A stretch of DNA of 64,000 bases from Allacma fusca (GCA_947179485.1 OX359247.1:61849131-61913130); one strand, 5' to 3'; numbered from the stretch's first letter, positions 48,855 to 60,182 are shown. Notes: generated by a model not told the origin, from the letters alone. Program-made: numbers and translations.

Positions 48855-49437
48855 GTGAGATATATTAAGTTGAAAGGATCATCTTCAAGATCAAATTGGC
48901 AGATTGGTTCAGCAGAACATTCAACGGGAGTAAATTATATTTGTATTCAATATTTTGTAACACATCTGAATAGCGAAGTTGATTGTAAATCGTTTGGAAT
49001 ATTTCAGACTTCGCTGGTTGCAGCCGAATTCGACGGCGGAATGGTGATTGGGGCTGATTCTCGAACAATTAGAGAATATTGTGAGAATTTGTTTTTGTGG
49101 GAGGTATAAGTAAGTATTACCAATTTAAAATAAATGTATGACATTATCTCTGTTCCAGTGCTTGCGTAGCTAATCGTGTGACGGACAAATTAACTCCGCT
49201 TCCCGACCAAATCTATTGCTGCATGTCAAGTTCAATTTTACTTACTTACATAAAGGATTGAGACTGACCAGCTACCTTTAGTTAATGTAGCCGCTAAGGT
49301 TGTTCAGGACATTTGTTACAACTAACGGGACAAGATGAGTACTTGGTCACTACTTGATCATTGGTGGATAGGATGCCCGAAAAGGAGGACAGGTGTACGA
49401 TTTCTATCAGAGGTATAGTTTTAATTAGTTAAAGACG
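48855..49437 (+). pseudogene. Proteasome subunit beta-1 (PSMB6) pseudogene, intron-containing
   Basis: Beta-1 is the caspase-like catalytic subunit of the 20S proteasome. Exon-like blocks are ~48855-48929 (ending EHSTG), 49008-49080 (TSLVAAEFDGGMVIGADSRT) and 49170 onward (NRVTDKLTPLPDQIYCC). Both introns have GT-AG ends and consistent phase, so this is a DNA-level duplicate, not a processed copy. The active-site Thr after the propeptide Gly is kept. Decay follows IYCC: the expected segment around SAADTQAVAD is absent and stops appear. Later similarity (PLVNVAAKVVQDICYN, then IIGG and DARKGGQVY) needs frame changes and has a stop where the family has Trp. A working copy must exist elsewhere because the gene is essential. 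Confidence 0.72.
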
Positions 49438-49515
49438 CGAAGTGAAATATATATAATATATTAAATAAGGGTAGAAGTTCACTTTTTAACACAAGGCTTA
49501 TATTTTATTCGCAGC

Positions 49516-49545
49516 AACGTTTCGAGCTTTTACTCTTCGTCAGGC
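49516..49545 (-). ncRNA. Hammerhead-ribozyme-like motif of a Penelope-like element remnant
   Basis: On the minus strand CTGACGA (49543-49537) is followed by a short stem AGAG-loop-CTC, then GAAACGTTGC (49523-49514). CUGANGA, stem II and GAAA is the conserved hammerhead core. The GAAACGTTGC continuation is characteristic of the terminal repeats of Penelope-like retroelements. The base expected at the cleavage position after stem III looks changed (CGAATA), so self-cleavage may be lost. No reverse transcriptase is adjacent, so this is a short remnant. Confidence 0.5.
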
Positions 49546-49965
49546 AAATGATATACTAGTAGTAACATTCAATATAATGCATACTACAATCAATAAAAAT
49601 TGAAAAATTGAAATTATTGATTTTTCGATTATTTAAAATAATCATAATAAACTATTTTTTAAAAATATGAATTAGTTAAGCCATTTAAAAAAATTTTTTT
49701 AAAATGTAGAGCACCGGTAACGAATTATTTTTATGATCGAATGGGTTAATTATTAGTATGGTTAAATGATCCAGTCAAGAATATGCACGCAAGTGTAGGC
49801 TACTTTTTGGAGATTCTGTTCACATGAATGTGAAACATTAAAACTCAGAACCATCCAGAACGCTATAAATGCATGGCAGCTACATTATTTTATTAATAGA
49901 ATTGGTCATAAAATAATTGAATGAACGCTTTGATTGTAGGAAACGACGCGTTTCAACATTATATT

Positions 49966-50728
49966 TGAGTCTGTTTTTTTGAGAACGGCCACCCTTGATG
50001 GTCACTATTCCAGAAAACACTTTGATTTATGCCCTGAGTTGCATAATGTAGAGAAAAAAATTTCTCAAAAAACATTTTCCCCAAAAACCTCTCAGATTTA
50101 CTACATAAGCTTCTAATACACTGATGATTTTTTCCCGGGGCCCTAAAATAAATACTTCGGATTTTTGTAAAAAAATCACATGCACATTTTTGAAACCTGG
50201 ATTTTTTTTGAGTGCCGGCAGACGCAAATATGCACTTTTGAAACATTCTAAACTCAAGGGAAGCATAAATACTACATTTTAAAATTTGGAAAAAGTGCAT
50301 ATTTGCATCTGCCGATATTCAAATCTGAGGAAATCCGAAACGGGTAATTTATATACATATCTGGTTAAGGCGTTGTGCACATGTTACCAAGCACGCATGG
50401 ATTGTATGCGAATACATACAGCCAGCATTCAAGCATTGCTTTGCTTGCTGTAGTGGACGAGGAGTGGAGGCCCCTGCCAACGTAATATAAGGGCAGCGCC
50501 TTCGCCGTAAACAGAAAGCCTTATCACGCTCCATTCTTTGGAACCGTGCCGCAGCTCAACTAGTCCCAAATTCTTTTTTTAATAATTTGGGATTGGTAGG
50601 TTGCAGACTAATTATATTTGACCTCAATATTATCCAAAGTATTTAAAATGTATGTATGTACATTATATGTACATATTCCCAAAAAATGCTTCACTATGGG
50701 AATGGCTGTTCTCAAAAAAACACTCATT
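49966..50728. mobile_element. Miniature inverted-repeat element with an internal hairpin
   Basis: GTTTTTTTGAGAACGGCCA near 49974-49992 is inverted as TGGCTGTTCTCAAAAAAACAC near 50704-50723, with GAGT/ACTC just outside. No clear target duplication was found. Inside, 50214-50239 (starting GCCGGCAGACGCAAATATGC) and 50291-50316 form a 26-bp inverted pair with only a few mismatches around a 51-base loop. Non-coding. Confidence 0.55.
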
Positions 50729-52531
50729 TTATTTAATTGCATGTCTGCAATATGCTGATGGATTTACTCAAAGTTACAATTTAATCGTGTTGGTTAAAAG
50801 ATTATGACTGATCAAATTAGCCACACTGTACTCAATATTCAAAGCATACGTAATAAGCTAGCGTAGTTGGTTTAAATTAACAATAAAAATTCCAAGATGC
50901 AAGATAGTAACGTTGTTGGTATTGTTTAGCATTGAGGTATTTCATTTTTCATTTTTTTTGTTGTAATCTAAATTGGAATTATTTCTATTTACTTGCACAG
51001 GATGTAGTAGCACTGGGTGACAATAACTTAAGCCTGTCCACGTAAACAAAATAATTTTTTTAAAGAATAATAAAGACAATCACTTTCAAAAATATTTATT
51101 TATTAAAATCATAACTACAATACTTGCTGATGTTTATTATTTTATTAGAAATAATAGCTTGACTTTTTTTATTCAAAACAGTGGACAGCCAGTAATAAAA
51201 ACTGAACAGCCAGATTTTTCATGATATGAACTAAAAACTGATTGTACCGTACCTATTACAGCATTGCTTTACTACACGGGTCCAGCAGGATAACTATATT
51301 CAGTCAAGATTGAAGCACCGTTATTACAAATTACAAGTTTGAATTTTTGACGGCAATAAATTATTAATTTTTTAAACTCTTACATTCAATAATATTCCAT
51401 TGAATGAAAATTTGATTTGTATTCGTACGGTTTATTATTTGATTAAAGAAATATTATACAGTTCTAAAACGACATTATTATGGTGAATTAATTTGGCATC
51501 AATAAGAATAGTAACTCGTTTGAAAATAAAATTTTAAAATGAATGCTTCATGCCATTCGCATACAATCGGCCCATAATGTCAACCAACGACAACTCGCAA
51601 ACCCTAAATAAGGCAGTAAAAATAATACCTGGGCAACAAATAAGGAATTAAAAAAGCACGGTTCGCAGATATGAAGTTGGAGATGTTGGATTTTGGGTGT
51701 CCCACTGAAAAAGGGGATAACAAATATTTTGTAGGGGCTGATCGTCTTGCCATTCGATTCTTTCAGATGGTAAAGTTATGAAATATTGCAGGTAATAATT
51801 ACTTAAGCTGTTTTTAACTACCTCAATCGACTTCTTCAAAACATGACATGAGGCTATCTAAATCCTGCACGCACACAGTCAACAATCTTTCAAGCTATTT
51901 ATTGGACATTAAACCCTACATAACAAGTAGGAAGTAAACCTAACTAAAATACTTGAATGTTTACGACATGTCCTTATGAGGTTTAAAATCGATTTGAGTA
52001 TACTTTCTGGGGAATTCTAGTTTGCCACTCGCGGGCCTACTAGTGATTATAAATAGAAGACGATTTAGATAATTTGCGGTATGTTCGCTATGATTTTTAA
52101 TTCTGTCACGTGATCCCGTTAATCGTTAATTACTATTTTGCGAGAATGTACTTCTCAAAATTGAATTGTTAACTGGTGGCAGTTGCTAATGGGTATTTGA
52201 GTGCCAATATCGCCCCCCCCCGAGAAATTGATACCAGAATTATTTTGACTTGATACATAATAATATGAAGTGTCAGTTTCGCATTGCGACTTGTAATGTT
52301 GTATCTGTAATAATTATGTAAGTAGCGACTTGAACCTTTCAGATATCGACTTACAATTAGAAGATAAAAAATAATTACTATAAGGAGCACAAGTAGGAAA
52401 CGAGTATTTTCCACAATAAAAATGGACTCAGCATGCAATTTCCAGGAATAATTTCCCCACCATTCGAAGAAGACACAATGTCGTGACATGGATGACGTGA
52501 GTATGCAAAGATATCGTAGTCCACCTATCTA
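50729..52531. other. Upstream flank of the small-secreted-protein genes, no gene seen
   Basis: AT-rich, with no supported exon. GGGGAATTCT around 52010-52019 resembles an NF-kB/Relish-type site about 620 bp before the first small secreted gene. One such word in 1.8 kb is weak evidence. Confidence 0.35.
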
Positions 52532-52538
52532 ATGTTAA

Positions 52539-52546
52539 TATAAAAG
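52539..52546 (+). promoter_or_regulatory. TATA box of the first small secreted protein gene
   Basis: TATAAAAG, followed about 34 bp later by CCAGTCAC (A at 52573), a fair arthropod initiator. The ATG at 52632 is about 60 bp after that, a short 5' leader typical of highly expressed small genes. Confidence 0.65.
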
Positions 52547-52631
52547 TTTCTGGAAATGACCAAACCATTGCCAGTCACTTTATTTCCTTCCAGCATAGCA
52601 GTGGCTGATTTGTAAATATAAATAAATAATA

Positions 52632-53015
52632 ATGTCCCGCTTTGCAGTAGCGATCGTGATTTGTGTCATGATTCAAGTCCTCACAGCATTACCTCAGGTA
52701 TTAGACTCATTTAACTTTTTAATACTATTTGACACCTTGACAATAATGACAAGTAATGTAAGCTTTGGTAATTACAATTTTTACAAGGTACCAAAGTACG
52801 TCGTGGGCCCGGACGGAAGTGTCTCTGGAGGATTAGACACATCTCAGGTTATCAGGCAAAATCAAGGTGGACTTGACTTGAGCAACAGGTTTTCTGCAAG
52901 TGTTCAATTTTCTAAAAGACGTGGTGAACCTGTGGCTATTAACACGGCTCGTAACAATAACCTTAATGTTGCATTCAGAAAAGATTATCTAGGACAATCT
53001 CATCCCAGACATTAA
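52632..53015 (+). CDS. Small secreted protein A (97 aa), two exons, paralogue of the gene at 54027
   Basis: Exon 1 (52632-52697) encodes a 22-residue signal peptide ending LTALPQ. Exon 2 (52788-53015) encodes the mature part, starting VPKYVVGPDGSVSGGLDTSQ and continuing through GGLDLSNRFSASVQFS and NNNLNVAFRKDY. The 90-base intron is a multiple of three and has no stop, so its retention would add 30 residues; I prefer splicing because the paralogue has an intron at the same place. The mature part is glycine-rich and basic, with no cysteine. The repeated GG-x-L/S and FS-x(2)-R-G-x-P pattern recalls glycine-rich antimicrobial proteins such as attacins, but I do not recognise the family and assign no function. 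Confidence 0.78.
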   Translation: MSRFAVAIVICVMIQVLTALPQVLDSFNFLILFDTLTIMTSNVSFGNYNFYKVPKYVVGPDGSVSGGLDTSQVIRQNQGGLDLSNRFSASVQFSKRRGEPVAINTARNNNLNVAFRKDYLGQSHPRH

Positions 53016-54026
53016 GTACTCTGTACGGACTTGTGGTCTTATTTAACTCCTATTTGTAAATATTTCTATACATTAATATTTTGTTGTCACTGCTCCTTAA
53101 CAAAGCATGCACATATTGACTCACGAATTTTAATATCACTTAGTTTACATGGGTGATTGTAATAATATGCTGTAATTATTCCTGTACAAATATAATTATT
53201 ACAAATCGAAGCACTGTTTGTCAATACAATTGCTACAATTTTAACAATAACGATATTTTCAATAATTATTCCACATATCTTCAGAAATTTTGTAATAGTT
53301 TCTCGATGAGTGCCTCTACGTAGTTTCCATTTCACTTAATTATGAATTAAATTTGATTTGGAAATACTTTATACATGGATAGTAATCAAAGGCTTTTGTT
53401 TAATTACATTTTCTGCGTAATGGAGATTCTATTCCATTACCAAAATGAAAGGTTCTCCAATCCTTGTATATCTGCGTGGTATATGACATGACTATCTATC
53501 TGTTGTCTATCTACAGATGAGAGTCTTGTACTGATAATTATTAGTATCTACCTCGTACTGCATCTCTCTTCTTCAATTTTCAGACCAATTTCTTTCAGTT
53601 TGGAAGTGATCGATGATCGAGTGCTGGGATGCTCATTGTTTCCCAGTAGTTTCCCTGTCGGACATTTACTACATAAGAATGTGCCCAAGAAAGTTTGTAA
53701 TCTCATTACAACCAAGTAAATTAGAGTTTGGCTATTGTGAGCATGTTTCGTACTCGTTTTGAGTGCCTTCACATGTTTATGCAGGGAATAATTACGTAAT
53801 TTCATAAAAGTTACCATCAGCATACTAATCCAACTTAGCATTCTGTGGTAGTTAGATAGCAATTAAGATGGATTTCCATGAGAAAAAACTACATTTTTTG
53901 GTAATTAACAGCTGATAAAATCAACTACAAATACAAAACTAAACAGAAAACTTGTCCCACTTAAATTTTGACTGCAGTTTTTTATTAGACAAGTTTTTTG
54001 TGTGTGTAAAAACTGTAATTCACAAG
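53016..54026. other. Intergenic between the two small secreted protein genes
   Basis: About 1 kb of AT-rich DNA. I see no third gene copy or transposon end. No clear TATA box precedes the second gene. Confidence 0.45.
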
Positions 54027-54430
54027 ATGAGGTCGCTGATTTTTATTTGTTTTCTCTTGACTGCTGTTGAATTGATTGGGGTTTCCTACGCTCGGCCCGA
54101 AATCAATGTAAGTCATTTAATTATATATTTAAAATATATGTATAATATGCATAAATAAAAGTTTCAAATCTTAAGGGAAGGGGTTTTTGAATGCTTTCTA
54201 ATTGGTTCAATGTTCAGCCCACCTATACGATCGGATCCGATGGAACAATTATGGGAGGGTTTTCAACTTCTACTGTGGATAATGAGGTAGGTGGTGGACT
54301 ATCATTCGGGCATGGCTACAGTGTTAACACCCACTTTTCCAAAAAGCCTGGACAACCAAATATATCTAATACTGCAGAACAGACAAGTTTGAACTTGGCT
54401 TACCAGGACAGGTTCAAGAACATGGGCTAA
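54027..54430 (+). CDS. Small secreted protein B (97 aa), two exons, paralogue of the gene at 52632
   Basis: Exon 1 (54027-54107) encodes a signal peptide (MRSLIFICFLLTAVELIGVS) and ends YARPEIN at a GTAAGT donor. Exon 2 (54218-54430) encodes PTYTIGSDGTIMGGFSTS and then GGGLSFGHGYSVNTHFSKK and QTSLNLAYQDRF. Aligned with protein A, conserved features are P-x-Y-x-[VI]-G-x-DG-[ST]-[VI]-x-GG, T-S, GG-L, S-[AV]-x(2)-FSK[RK]-x-G-x-P, NTA and LN-[LV]-A-[FY]. Both are exactly 97 aa with a phase-0 intron just after the signal region, so they arose by tandem duplication. The sequence has diverged much more than the structure. An in-frame upstream ATG at 53952 exists, but the signal peptide favours 54027. 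Function is unknown; a secreted defence role is only inferred. Confidence 0.8.
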
Positions 54431-54482
54431 ACATTTTGTAGGTATTTCATTGATTGATTTCATTTTTCTGATGATATCTTTC

Positions 54483-54488
54483 AATAAA
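54483..54488 (+). terminator. Polyadenylation signal of small secreted protein B
   Basis: AATAAA, 53 bases past the stop codon, followed by a T/G-rich stretch (TTGTCTTC, then GTATTTTTGTCC). It fits a short 3' UTR. Confidence 0.7.
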
Positions 54489-55005
54489 CTTGTCTTCAAC
54501 TTCAAAGATGTATTTTTGTCCTTGATTATAATCATAAACCATAAACATAATTTTATGTCAAAATTGAAAAACATTTGGCAGTGATAATGAAGAATTTTTT
54601 AAAATTAGTGTGTTACCATGTAAGGTATTACCATAAATTATTCAAATGTGATTGCTGGTTCCCAGGAGCATGTCTCAACTCTAGCACTAATTTCCTGAAC
54701 TACGTGAAATTTGTAAATAGATTGGGAAGTAGTGCAGCAATGCATTTTCATGGCTATCTTGAATGTATCAACCAATCAATTTATTCAATGTCCATCGGGT
54801 CTCGCCCATAACATCACATTACCTTTAGTGTTGCTTAGATTGAAACATATAAGAGTTTATGGTTATGTTTATGAAACTAAAGGTAGGATTATCCTTAGGA
54901 TCTTTGATGATGTAAAAGTATCTTTAATAACCAAAGGAGTCGTCTCACTTTACTCCTAATATAAGATGATTAGATCACTCGCAAGTAAGGGGGTACTGTC
55001 TAGGG
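54489..55005. other. No gene seen
   Basis: AT-rich flank between the secreted-protein genes and the LTR retrotransposon. Only short frames without recognisable domains. Confidence 0.4.
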
Positions 55006-55366
55006 TGACACGGGTATTCGTGAAGTGTAATGTAATTATGGGTTGTGTAATAAATGTGATATAACTGTGTGTAATGGTAATGTTTAATATACTTAGGAAA
55101 CGTATATTTATTCTGTAACTTTCTATCTTTTCAAACATAAATTCTCTGTAACAAGTTCTTACTTTACTCTCTATCTTCCAATATCCTACTTCCAACTGAC
55201 TCTCGTCAGTTGTACATTCTCTGATCTCGCTGGATTCTCAATCTCTATTGGATTTACATTCCAATCTTTATCATGCATGCAAATACTATTCCTTAGGAAT
55301 AGTTCGAACCTTGAATTCATCCTTAGATACATATTCTAATTTAACATCATATATGTATCCGTGGCA
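55006..55366 (-). repeat. 3' LTR of a minus-strand LTR retrotransposon, 361 bp
   Basis: Read on the minus strand, the segment starts TGCCACGG and ends CCGTGTCA, terminal inverted repeats with one mismatch and the usual TG...CA ends. It is immediately preceded on that strand by a purine tract, AGGGAAGGGGGTG (plus-strand 55367-55379), the expected plus-strand priming site. The partner 5' LTR would lie beyond 64000, so the LTR pair and target duplication cannot be checked. Confidence 0.65.
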
Positions 55367-55379
55367 CACCCCCTTCCCT
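55367..55379 (-). other. Polypurine tract of the LTR retrotransposon
   Basis: AGGGAAGGGGGTG on the minus strand abuts the proposed 3' LTR start TGCCACGG. This is the standard position for second-strand priming during reverse transcription. Confidence 0.6.
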
Positions 55380-56422
55380 AAAAAGAATTCGGCTCGAATT
55401 CAAACAAAAAATTCATAAACCAAACAGGAGTGTGTACTTACATAAATCATTAACGGAAAACAAAATCATACTTAACAATTAGTCTGGTGAAATGAGAAAT
55501 AAAACATAATATTTATATTATATTAATTGATTAGTCTGCAATTCCTTAGGATTTGAAAAAAAAAATAATGATGATGTAACTCTGATAACAATATAATTTT
55601 GAATTATACCATCTAGACGATATCTTCTCTTGATTCTATTGAAAACACTATATGTAAGGTCATCAGACTTCATGATCTTCGTTTCTTCAGGTGTTGTATT
55701 ATGTTGTAGGCTTCGCTACATTGGTTGAGATCACAATAACCATAACATAAATACTGAAACGAATATAACATGTTTCGAATTCGAAGTACATAATTAGAAT
55801 AAAGGATTTTAATTACTTCTAACCATTTCCTCTGGTCATTTCATCCTCCGTAATATTAAATCAATTCATGTAACATCATGATTATTATATTATTGAAAAT
55901 TAAGATTACCGAGCATGTTATTAAATAACTACTGGATGTAAGCAAGGAAAAATTAACTGCGAAGCCAGGAAAAGTCTCGAAGTAAGTCTCGTGCTCTTCC
56001 TGTAGGATGAAATAAACAAACAAATATTAATCACACATCACAATGGTTTCAGTATAATCTTAATTAAATACAATTGAATGAGATTTCAAATTCACGTATT
56101 ATTTAATAATAATAACGCGTCATTTGTTTAAGTAAGTATGTCTTAAAATACTTAAAATAATTTTATATAATGAATACTCAATTCAATATTATATACAGTA
56201 TTGTTACCAAATAGATGATTGCTTATTTTCCCTTGGAAAAAATAGTTTGATTTCACTAATTTTCTAATTTATTTTAACTTCTTAAAATTATGAAGCACAG
56301 CACAAACTATTACAAACACTCGTTAAAGAATGACTGGAATAAAAATTTCCGATGTATGGCTTACTCCTTATAAAACCCAGGAGGCCGTGCGGCGAGTCTT
56401 TTTGGTCGGCGCAGAGCCTCTG
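55380..56422. other. Non-coding 3' part of the LTR retrotransposon
   Basis: AT-rich stretch between the polypurine tract and the end of the downstream ORF region. No domain seen. Confidence 0.4.
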
Positions 56423-58406
56423 ACGGATCAAATCGTACTGCATGCCGGAGGAATGCTAAAGACTCCACTGGCAGACAGACGCCGCTTAGCTCTCTGCTGT
56501 CCCGACTGTGCTGATGCTTCAGCCTGAAAAATCTCCTCACCCAAGCTTACGGGCGGACTAGAGAGAGAGGGAGCTATGTATGTATGTGAGTGTGTCCCTG
56601 AGGGATCACTTACAATACGTTGACGCTTACTTACACTAGGCATATCCTCAGTATTAGCGTGTACATGTTTAGTGGCTAATTTTTTAACATTAACATTATC
56701 TTTACTGGTAATTCCTAAGTCATGTACATTTACAGTGACTGGTTGTGTTACGGCTGCCTGTGGAATCTTAATTTTAACCGTCTTAGGAATACCTTTATAA
56801 GTGTAACTTATAGGTATACTCTTAGGGATTTCAGGTATTATTTTCCTAGGAGTTTTAAGTTTGGCTTTGGAAATTTTGGACTTTAGGACAGTCTTATTTA
56901 AATTAACTTTAGGAGTTTTTAATTTTGGTCTTGGAGTTTGACAGGAAACCTTCCTTAGGGATTTTAACTGAATATTTTTGGATTTGATTCTGTATTATTA
57001 TTGTAGGGTTATTAAAAGGAAGGGACACTGTGTCGGCACTCGTAAGGATTTCCGTCCGTGTGGATTCAAGTACATTATTATCACTCGTAAGGTCTTTTTC
57101 TTGTGTTTTCATTACGGAGATCACTAATAACTGGCGTAATCTCTATGTTCGTATTACTTCTTGGTATGTCTCTGGATTTTAATTTGAAGAGTTTAAACAA
57201 TCTGATTTCCCATTTTGGGTATGTAATTAGTGTCTTTGTATTTTGAAACTGATCAAAATAATCCGAACATAAGTCTATTTCCTTTAGGAATTTAATGTGT
57301 TACGAGTTTTGATACGAGCTTCAATAGTATCTATAAGTACATGTGGAAAAGCCTCGTATATATTTGGAATCTCAAAATTGGAACTCGCAGCACTTTCAGG
57401 TAAGTCTGTGAAACTAATTAAGTCATTTAGTTCGTTTTCCTTATCATTTTGATTTTCCTCTAGGAAAATTGACTGTTCGCGTTCAAAAACTTCGTTGCTA
57501 TCTTCAAAAATATTATTATTAGATAGGTTTAATAATTCCTGACTAATGTTCTGTTCTGAAGTGTCAGTTGAACTTTGCTGTGTACGACTGATTGTGGAAA
57601 TCATAGATAGACGTGAGTTATTTGTATGAAATAAAAATTCATTAACTGCTTCATTAATTTTTAAATCGTGTACATTTATATTTACTTCTTCCTCATAATC
57701 AAATCTAGAGGAATTAGGGTTATTTATTGCAACCATATCACTTAAAATGGAGTTAGCTGAACTTTCCTCTGAGGAATTTGGAGTTGAATTGATTATTTCA
57801 GTTCTGTAGTTTGAGTTATCGAAGAAAAGTTCTGCAGGGGTAAATTGTTCAATTTCCCTTATCTCTGGAACTACGGGTTGAAAATTCATGAAAATATCAA
57901 ATTCTGCTTGCTGCATCTGTTCAGAGTCACTTTCATTATGTAACCCTTCAATGTCAATACGATTATTAACTACTTCTGGTTCTTCAATTATTGTATTTTG
58001 AATTATTGTATTATTATTTGTAATGTTATGCAACTCTAAATTTATGAGTTCACTTTGATTTAACTTTTCGCTGAGTCTTGAAGTGCTAGCTACTTCCTCA
58101 GGATAATAATTATTTGTATTTAAGATTTCATCATTTGTATTCATGTTAAATTCATTCATGATTTGTGAATTAGGATTGAAATGAAAAATTAAAATTAATT
58201 TCTGGTGCTTGAGGGATTGAATTGCTGAAATCTCTAATAACGACAGGTTGTTGTTGGAACAACTGTGGCGGAGCTATTATGATTTCATCCAGTCTCATTC
58301 GTGTAGACCTAGTGACGGGAGGCAATGCTATGACTTCTCGCACCGCTTCTGGTATCACGGTATGGTCCTGAATTATCTTCAGGCTGATTATTATTTGTAT
58401 CATCAT
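56423..58406 (-). pseudogene. Asn-rich acidic then Lys/Pro-rich ORF region of the LTR retrotransposon, no known domain
   Basis: Several consecutive minus-strand frames, joined only by frameshifts, occupy the place where reverse transcriptase and integrase would be. The clearest block, 57284-58159 (291 codons), is rich in Asn, Glu and Ser. Downstream frames (about 56423-57124) turn Lys/Pro-rich with repeats like IPKS, TPRK and IPKT. I see no reverse transcriptase YxDD, RNase H or integrase zinc or DDE motif, and no transmembrane envelope pattern. It is either a decayed lineage-specific ORF or captured sequence. Function unknown. Confidence 0.5.
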
Positions 58407-58683
58407 GTTCTGTATTTCTTGTTAAGTTTTCTATACCTCGACTAGGAGTGTGCACTTTCTCCGTCTTGGTTCTGGTCATTGTGTAATGTATTTAAATTAT
58501 CATATGCAAATGGGGTTATATTAGACTGAATATAACTCTGTCTTGAGGAAAAATATGAATTTCTCGCTGGAATTGTACTAAAACGCGAGGAATAATAAGT
58601 TGAATTTCTTTCGTTCTGTTGTTGAAGTGTTAACTCTTTCTTCAACGGAACGTGAAAAAATATTGTCTCTGGATGCTAACTCA

Positions 58684-59376
58684 TTAGGCTGAGGAGAAAA
58701 GGTGAACAGGGGGAAGCATGCGGGGAAGCATGCGGGGAAGGCGCTCATAGGGCCGGGTAGACCGGACAATACACATTCTCCGGATAGTCGGCGACGAGGA
58801 CAGGCTACAATTGGCCGTATAATCCTCCGACGCAGAATACTGGGAAGGGAGGCACCGAGACCTGGTAGTAACGGTGCCCTCCGACTTTTCCTCCACTAAT
58901 GCCACCGACTTGGGGTTACATGTGATTGTCGCCCGATGTTTGTATAAGAAATCTCCACCAAGTAGTAATAGGGAATTAACATTAGTTATAACGGCGAATT
59001 GATGTGATGAAAGTATGCCGTTAACATAATAATGAATGGTCGCTGTTTTGTTGTAGGTGATGGTTGAATTGGTAGTTACTTGTGTTATAGACTTAATCTT
59101 GTGTAAATGAAGCTTAATCCCTTCAAGACTGTTGCGTTGAATAGCGTACGCACACGCTGGAGAAATGGTTGAGAGTCCACCTCCGTTGTCAATTAATGCT
59201 TCTATGAAGTATTGACTTTGACCAAAAATCTGCAATTTGTAAGTAATGTCCGTAGGAATAAATTGATGTTGAGTTAAATACGTAAATTCTTCTTGCAATG
59301 TTGTAGAGGATTCAGATAATTGTACTGAATCCGGGGTGACTTGAGACATCTGGTCTTCACTCATATCTTGTTTCAT
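58684..59376 (-). pseudogene. Retroviral-type aspartic protease of the LTR retrotransposon
   Basis: This open frame of 230 codons is the retropepsin domain that would process Gag. The flap-preceding segment is YFIEALIDNGGGLSTIS, with the active-site triad at residues 63-65 read as D-N-G instead of D-T/S-G. LLLLGGDFL (about 136-144) is the second conserved motif (usually ILGxDFL). The Thr-to-Asn change in the triad may lower activity. After about residue 165 the sequence becomes unlike pol, and the frame stops; the expected reverse transcriptase does not follow. It has lost contact with gag because a LINE is inserted just upstream. Confidence 0.7.
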
Positions 59377-59684
59377 CTTCTTAATGGAGGTTGGAATTCT
59401 TCCTTAGGAGAAATTCCTAAATCTTGTCTTAAATTATTGTAATTGTAATTGCTTTATTGTCGTATCCACTGAGTGCTTATGTACTCGTTTACAGAGATAG
59501 ACATTGAATAATTTCTATATCTAAATAACTATATTTTAAGTTAAAAATACGTCATGTGCATTATTTACATAAATGGAAATATATATGTATGTATACAAGG
59601 GTATTTGATTGAATTGTGAGTGTTTACATACAATTATTTGGTTATGGATATTTTTCTAACATAGATTTATAGACTGGTTGTTAG

Positions 59685-60182
59685 TCAGGTATTCGTCAAT
59701 TGTCTTCGTTGGGTAATATCATCTATAAGCTTAGCTTTAAAGATTACTGTGGATGTAACAGATTTTATGTCATTGCTTATGCAATTCCATATGTGAATTG
59801 CTCTGGATTGGAAAGATTTAGAAGAAAAATGATCATTTAGAGGAACTGGAAGGTTTAGGTGAAACCTTGGACTCTTCCAGCTGTTCATATGACCAAGGGT
59901 AGAAGTGATTCCTGGCGGAAGTTTATTAGGGCAATGTAATATGAATTTCGTTATAATGACTGTACAATATTGAATTCTTTCAGAAATTGTAAGAATTCCG
60001 AGTGTGTTGTACAGTTGCAAGACCGGAATCGTTTTCTTCTTTGCTTTGTTTAGCAGGAGGAATTTATTTTCAAATTTCAAGAGACTGTAGCCTTTTATAT
60101 ACCAGCATTTCAAAAAATTGTCAACTACATGTTCAATTTTTGCAAGATTAGTAGCATTCGTTCCCCCAGATGGGTAAAGCAT
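59685..60182 (-). pseudogene. C-terminal region of the LINE polyprotein
   Basis: A frame of 165 codons following the reverse transcriptase block. It ends with FQSRAIHIWNCI and a short helix, the pattern usual at the end of Jockey/CR1 ORF2 proteins (R-A-x-x-x-W-N-x-[IL]-P). It is separated from the RT frame by stops. Confidence 0.7.

Noticed and set aside
52010-52019. Relish/NF-kB-like site as proof of immune regulation
   Set aside because: A single degenerate word 620 bp upstream is expected by chance; kept only as a remark.
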